55,640 nt of DNA from assembly GCA_937942165.1 (NCBI GenBank), contig CALDFW010000010.1, forward strand, positions 1 to 55,640. Direction: 5' to 3'. A program made the position numbers and the translations under genes. Below, in pieces: positions 54,498 to 55,640 of the stretch (its first letter is position 1; each line of letters begins with the position of its first letter). The notes below the pieces were generated by a model. It did no database searches, was not told the origin of the DNA, and was given only the letters and a program-made list of their open reading frames with translations. Source of the DNA: an uncultured bacterium. Lineage in GTDB: Bacteria; Latescibacterota; UBA2968; UBA8231.

Positions 54498-54508
54498 TAC
54501 CCTTAGTC

Positions 54509-55042
54509 CTAGCTGCTCAGTATATCACTTAACTCCAGGCGCATAGCCTCGCAAATATTGGGCTGCTCGTGGTTGAGCGGACCATCTGCTGCTGAACGCA
54601 GGAGCGTCAGCGCGCCAAGCACGCCGCCATCGCGCTGGCTCAGCGGTAAAATATAGTTGAATCCCGTACTCCCTTCCGAGGCTCCATCCAAAAGAAAATT
54701 CACTACGCCTCGGGGTAAATCACTCTCTTCATCTGCGCTGGCCTGTCCCATGACTAAGAGAGCCGATTCCTGCGCGATTATAGCCTCTGCGAACGATCCA
54801 TTAGACTCGTTGAGGACCGACTCTAGGTCAGAAGCGCGGCGGCCTAGCACGCACTGTAACTGCGGCGGCCCCTCTGCATCGACCCGTTCGTATACCATGG
54901 TTTCTGCAGCTTCGATCTGCATGAGCAGTTCCATGCCTTTTTTCACCGCCTCGTCCGGATCCATCGCCCGAAGTGCGTCGATTATGTGCGAGGGGATTTC
55001 TGCCGGTGCTGGCATGCTAAACGGGATGAGCGCAATGGGCAT
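54509..55042 (-). CDS. GAF-like domain protein of unknown function
   Basis: 177 residues. A short N-terminal helix (AEIPSHIIDALRAM) precedes a GAF-like region: AVKKGMELLMQIEAAETMVYERVDAEGPPQLQCVLGRR, AIIAQESALLVMGQASADEES, TGFNYILPLSQRDGGVLGALTLL. GAF domains bind small ligands or cofactors and often regulate; no output domain (kinase, HTH) is attached here, so it may be a stand-alone sensor. Cytoplasmic. The start has AAGGAT 6 bases upstream and lies beside the divergent tRNA-Phe promoter. Confidence 0.7.
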   Translation of the reverse strand: MPIALIPFSMPAPAEIPSHIIDALRAMDPDEAVKKGMELLMQIEAAETMVYERVDAEGPPQLQCVLGRRASDLESVLNESNGSFAEAIIAQESALLVMGQASADEESDLPRGVVNFLLDGASEGSTGFNYILPLSQRDGGVLGALTLLRSAADGPLNHEQPNICEAMRLELSDILSS

Positions 55043-55051
55043 TTCGTATCC

Positions 55052-55080
55052 TTGACAAGATTATGGAAGCTACCTAATTT
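55052..55080 (+). promoter_or_regulatory. sigma-70 promoter of tRNA-Phe
   Basis: TTGACA (55052-55057) and TAATTT (55075-55080) are 17 bases apart. Transcription should start near 55087, about 11 bases before the mature tRNA. The site sits just behind the start of the divergent GAF-like gene. Confidence 0.75.
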
Positions 55081-55097
55081 AATCGACCAATTCGGGT

Positions 55098-55173
55098 GGC
55101 TCTTTAGCTCAGTTGGTAGAGCAGGGGACTGAAAATCCCTGTGTCCCCAGTTCAATTCTGGGAGGAGCCACCA
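55098..55173 (+). tRNA. tRNA-Phe (anticodon GAA), CCA encoded
   Basis: A 76-base cloverleaf: acceptor GGCTCTT/AGGAGCC (one G-U pair), D-stem GCTC/GAGC, anticodon stem-loop GGGGA-CTGAAAA-TCCCT with GAA, T-stem CCCAG-TTCAATT-CTGGG, discriminator A and genomic CCA. Confidence 0.97.
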
Positions 55174-55188
55174 CTTTTTCTACAAGAT

Positions 55189-55232
55189 AAACAGGGACTT
55201 AGAGCGCGCAAGCTCCGAGTCCCTGTTTTCTT
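55189..55232 (+). terminator. terminator after tRNA-Phe
   Basis: AAACAGGGACT (55189-55199) pairs with AGTCCCTGTTT (55218-55228), with an inner GAGC/GCTC pair, followed by TCTTTT. It can also act on the convergent RND gene, whose stop is at 55290. Confidence 0.85.
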
Positions 55233-55289
55233 TTGTACGGGGCTGGTGTCCATATGGTGACTAAAACTAATTCGAATGCGCTCGATTCT

Positions 55290-55640
55290 TCATACTATAT
55301 CGCGCTCATTCAGATCAGTTTCTATCGCAAACCACTTGTACAGCGCCGGTATGACCAGCAACGTCAGCACCGTCGAAGTCACCAGCCCACCTATGACTAC
55401 CGTGGCGAGTGGACGCTGCACTTCACTACCCGTTCCATCCGACAACAGCAAAGGAATCAGCCCCAAGCCCGTAGTCAGCGCCGTCATCAGCACGGGACGC
55501 ACGCGCAGACAAGCCCCCTTTATAGAAGCATCGTCAATCGATAATCCATCGCGCACGAGCTGGTTGAAATACGTGACCAGCACCATCCCGTTCTCCAGGG
55601 CAATGCCAAACAACGCGATAAACCCCACCGATGCCGGCAC
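55290..55640 (-). CDS. heavy-metal RND efflux pump, C-terminal part (CusA/CzcA type)
   Basis: 116 residues to the stop; the N-terminal part lies outside the window. Two to three membrane helices and the conserved RVRPVLMTALTTGLGLIPLL, TGSEVQRPLATVVIGGL and LTLLVIPALY match the last transmembrane block of inner-membrane CusA/CzcA pumps (full length about 1,000 residues). It would export divalent metal ions across the envelope with membrane-fusion and outer-membrane partners not seen here. Confidence 0.85.
   Translation of the reverse strand: MPASVGFIALFGIALENGMVLVTYFNQLVRDGLSIDDASIKGACLRVRPVLMTALTTGLGLIPLLLSDGTGSEVQRPLATVVIGGLVTSTVLTLLVIPALYKWFAIETDLNERDIV

Overview
The window reads as a fragment of an uncultivated Gram-negative bacterium, most likely Candidatus Latescibacterota or a close relative in the FCB superphylum (Poribacteria is the main alternative). 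This is inferred from four things: a UBact-type (Pup-like) proteasome operon, a secreted protein ending in a Por/T9SS-like sorting domain plus another ending in a FlgD-like Ig repeat, many 2-oxoglutarate/Fe(II) oxygenases of the phytanoyl-CoA dioxygenase type, and sulfatase, sialidase-like and Gfo/Idh genes typical of polysaccharide- and organic-matter-degrading members of these phyla. No rRNA, insertion sequence, prophage or CRISPR array was seen.

Layout, left to right. 1-7300: the tail of an oxygenase, a rhodanese lipoprotein, a vanadium-haloperoxidase-like secreted enzyme overlapping a PhyH oxygenase, and a large secreted M6 metalloprotease with a beta-helix. 7309-14970: a tight minus-strand operon running lepB - ARC/Mpa ATPase - Dop - UBact - PrcB - PrcA - PafA - small basic protein. 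This is a complete protein-tagging and proteasome system: the modifier ends in Gly-Gln, so it should need deamidation by the Dop homologue before the PafA homologue ligates it to substrates; the ATPase unfolds tagged proteins into the PrcAB barrel. 15205-16932: two tandem metallo-beta-lactamase-fold genes, the second with a damaged metal motif. 16911-21847: a five-gene minus-strand cluster (sulfite-oxidase-like, two Gfo/Idh/MocA dehydrogenases, Ldh-family dehydrogenase, phosphodiester glycosidase).

21848-24674: a long AT-rich leader with a sigma-54 type promoter in front of a GSII glutamine synthetase, its terminator, and an Rsm22-type methyltransferase. 24684-34023: LLM flavoprotein, sugar epimerase-like SDR, sialidase-like protein, DUF4091 protein, inositol-monophosphatase family enzyme, sulfatase and an MFS exporter, which looks like catabolism of sulfated or amino-sugar glycans. 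34144-42451: a plus-strand run of two PhyH oxygenases, a VOC protein, cysteinyl-tRNA synthetase with a duplicated C-terminal module, an M81/MlrC peptidase, a TauD-type dioxygenase coupled to a YhdH-type reductase, and a secreted DUF4380-like protein.

42547-55640: a flavin monooxygenase, a secreted RraA-like protein, a two-gene topoisomerase VI operon (top6B-top6A, archaeal type and uncommon in bacteria), an unrecognised 680-residue His-rich protein, an SDR, a lipoprotein with a glycosidase-like barrel, a MazG-like pyrophosphohydrolase, MurA, a CGWS glutaredoxin-like protein, a GAF-like protein, tRNA-Phe(GAA) and the C-terminal end of a heavy-metal RND pump. Neighbouring operons are often separated by long perfect hairpins, and two consensus sigma-70 promoters are visible near the right end.
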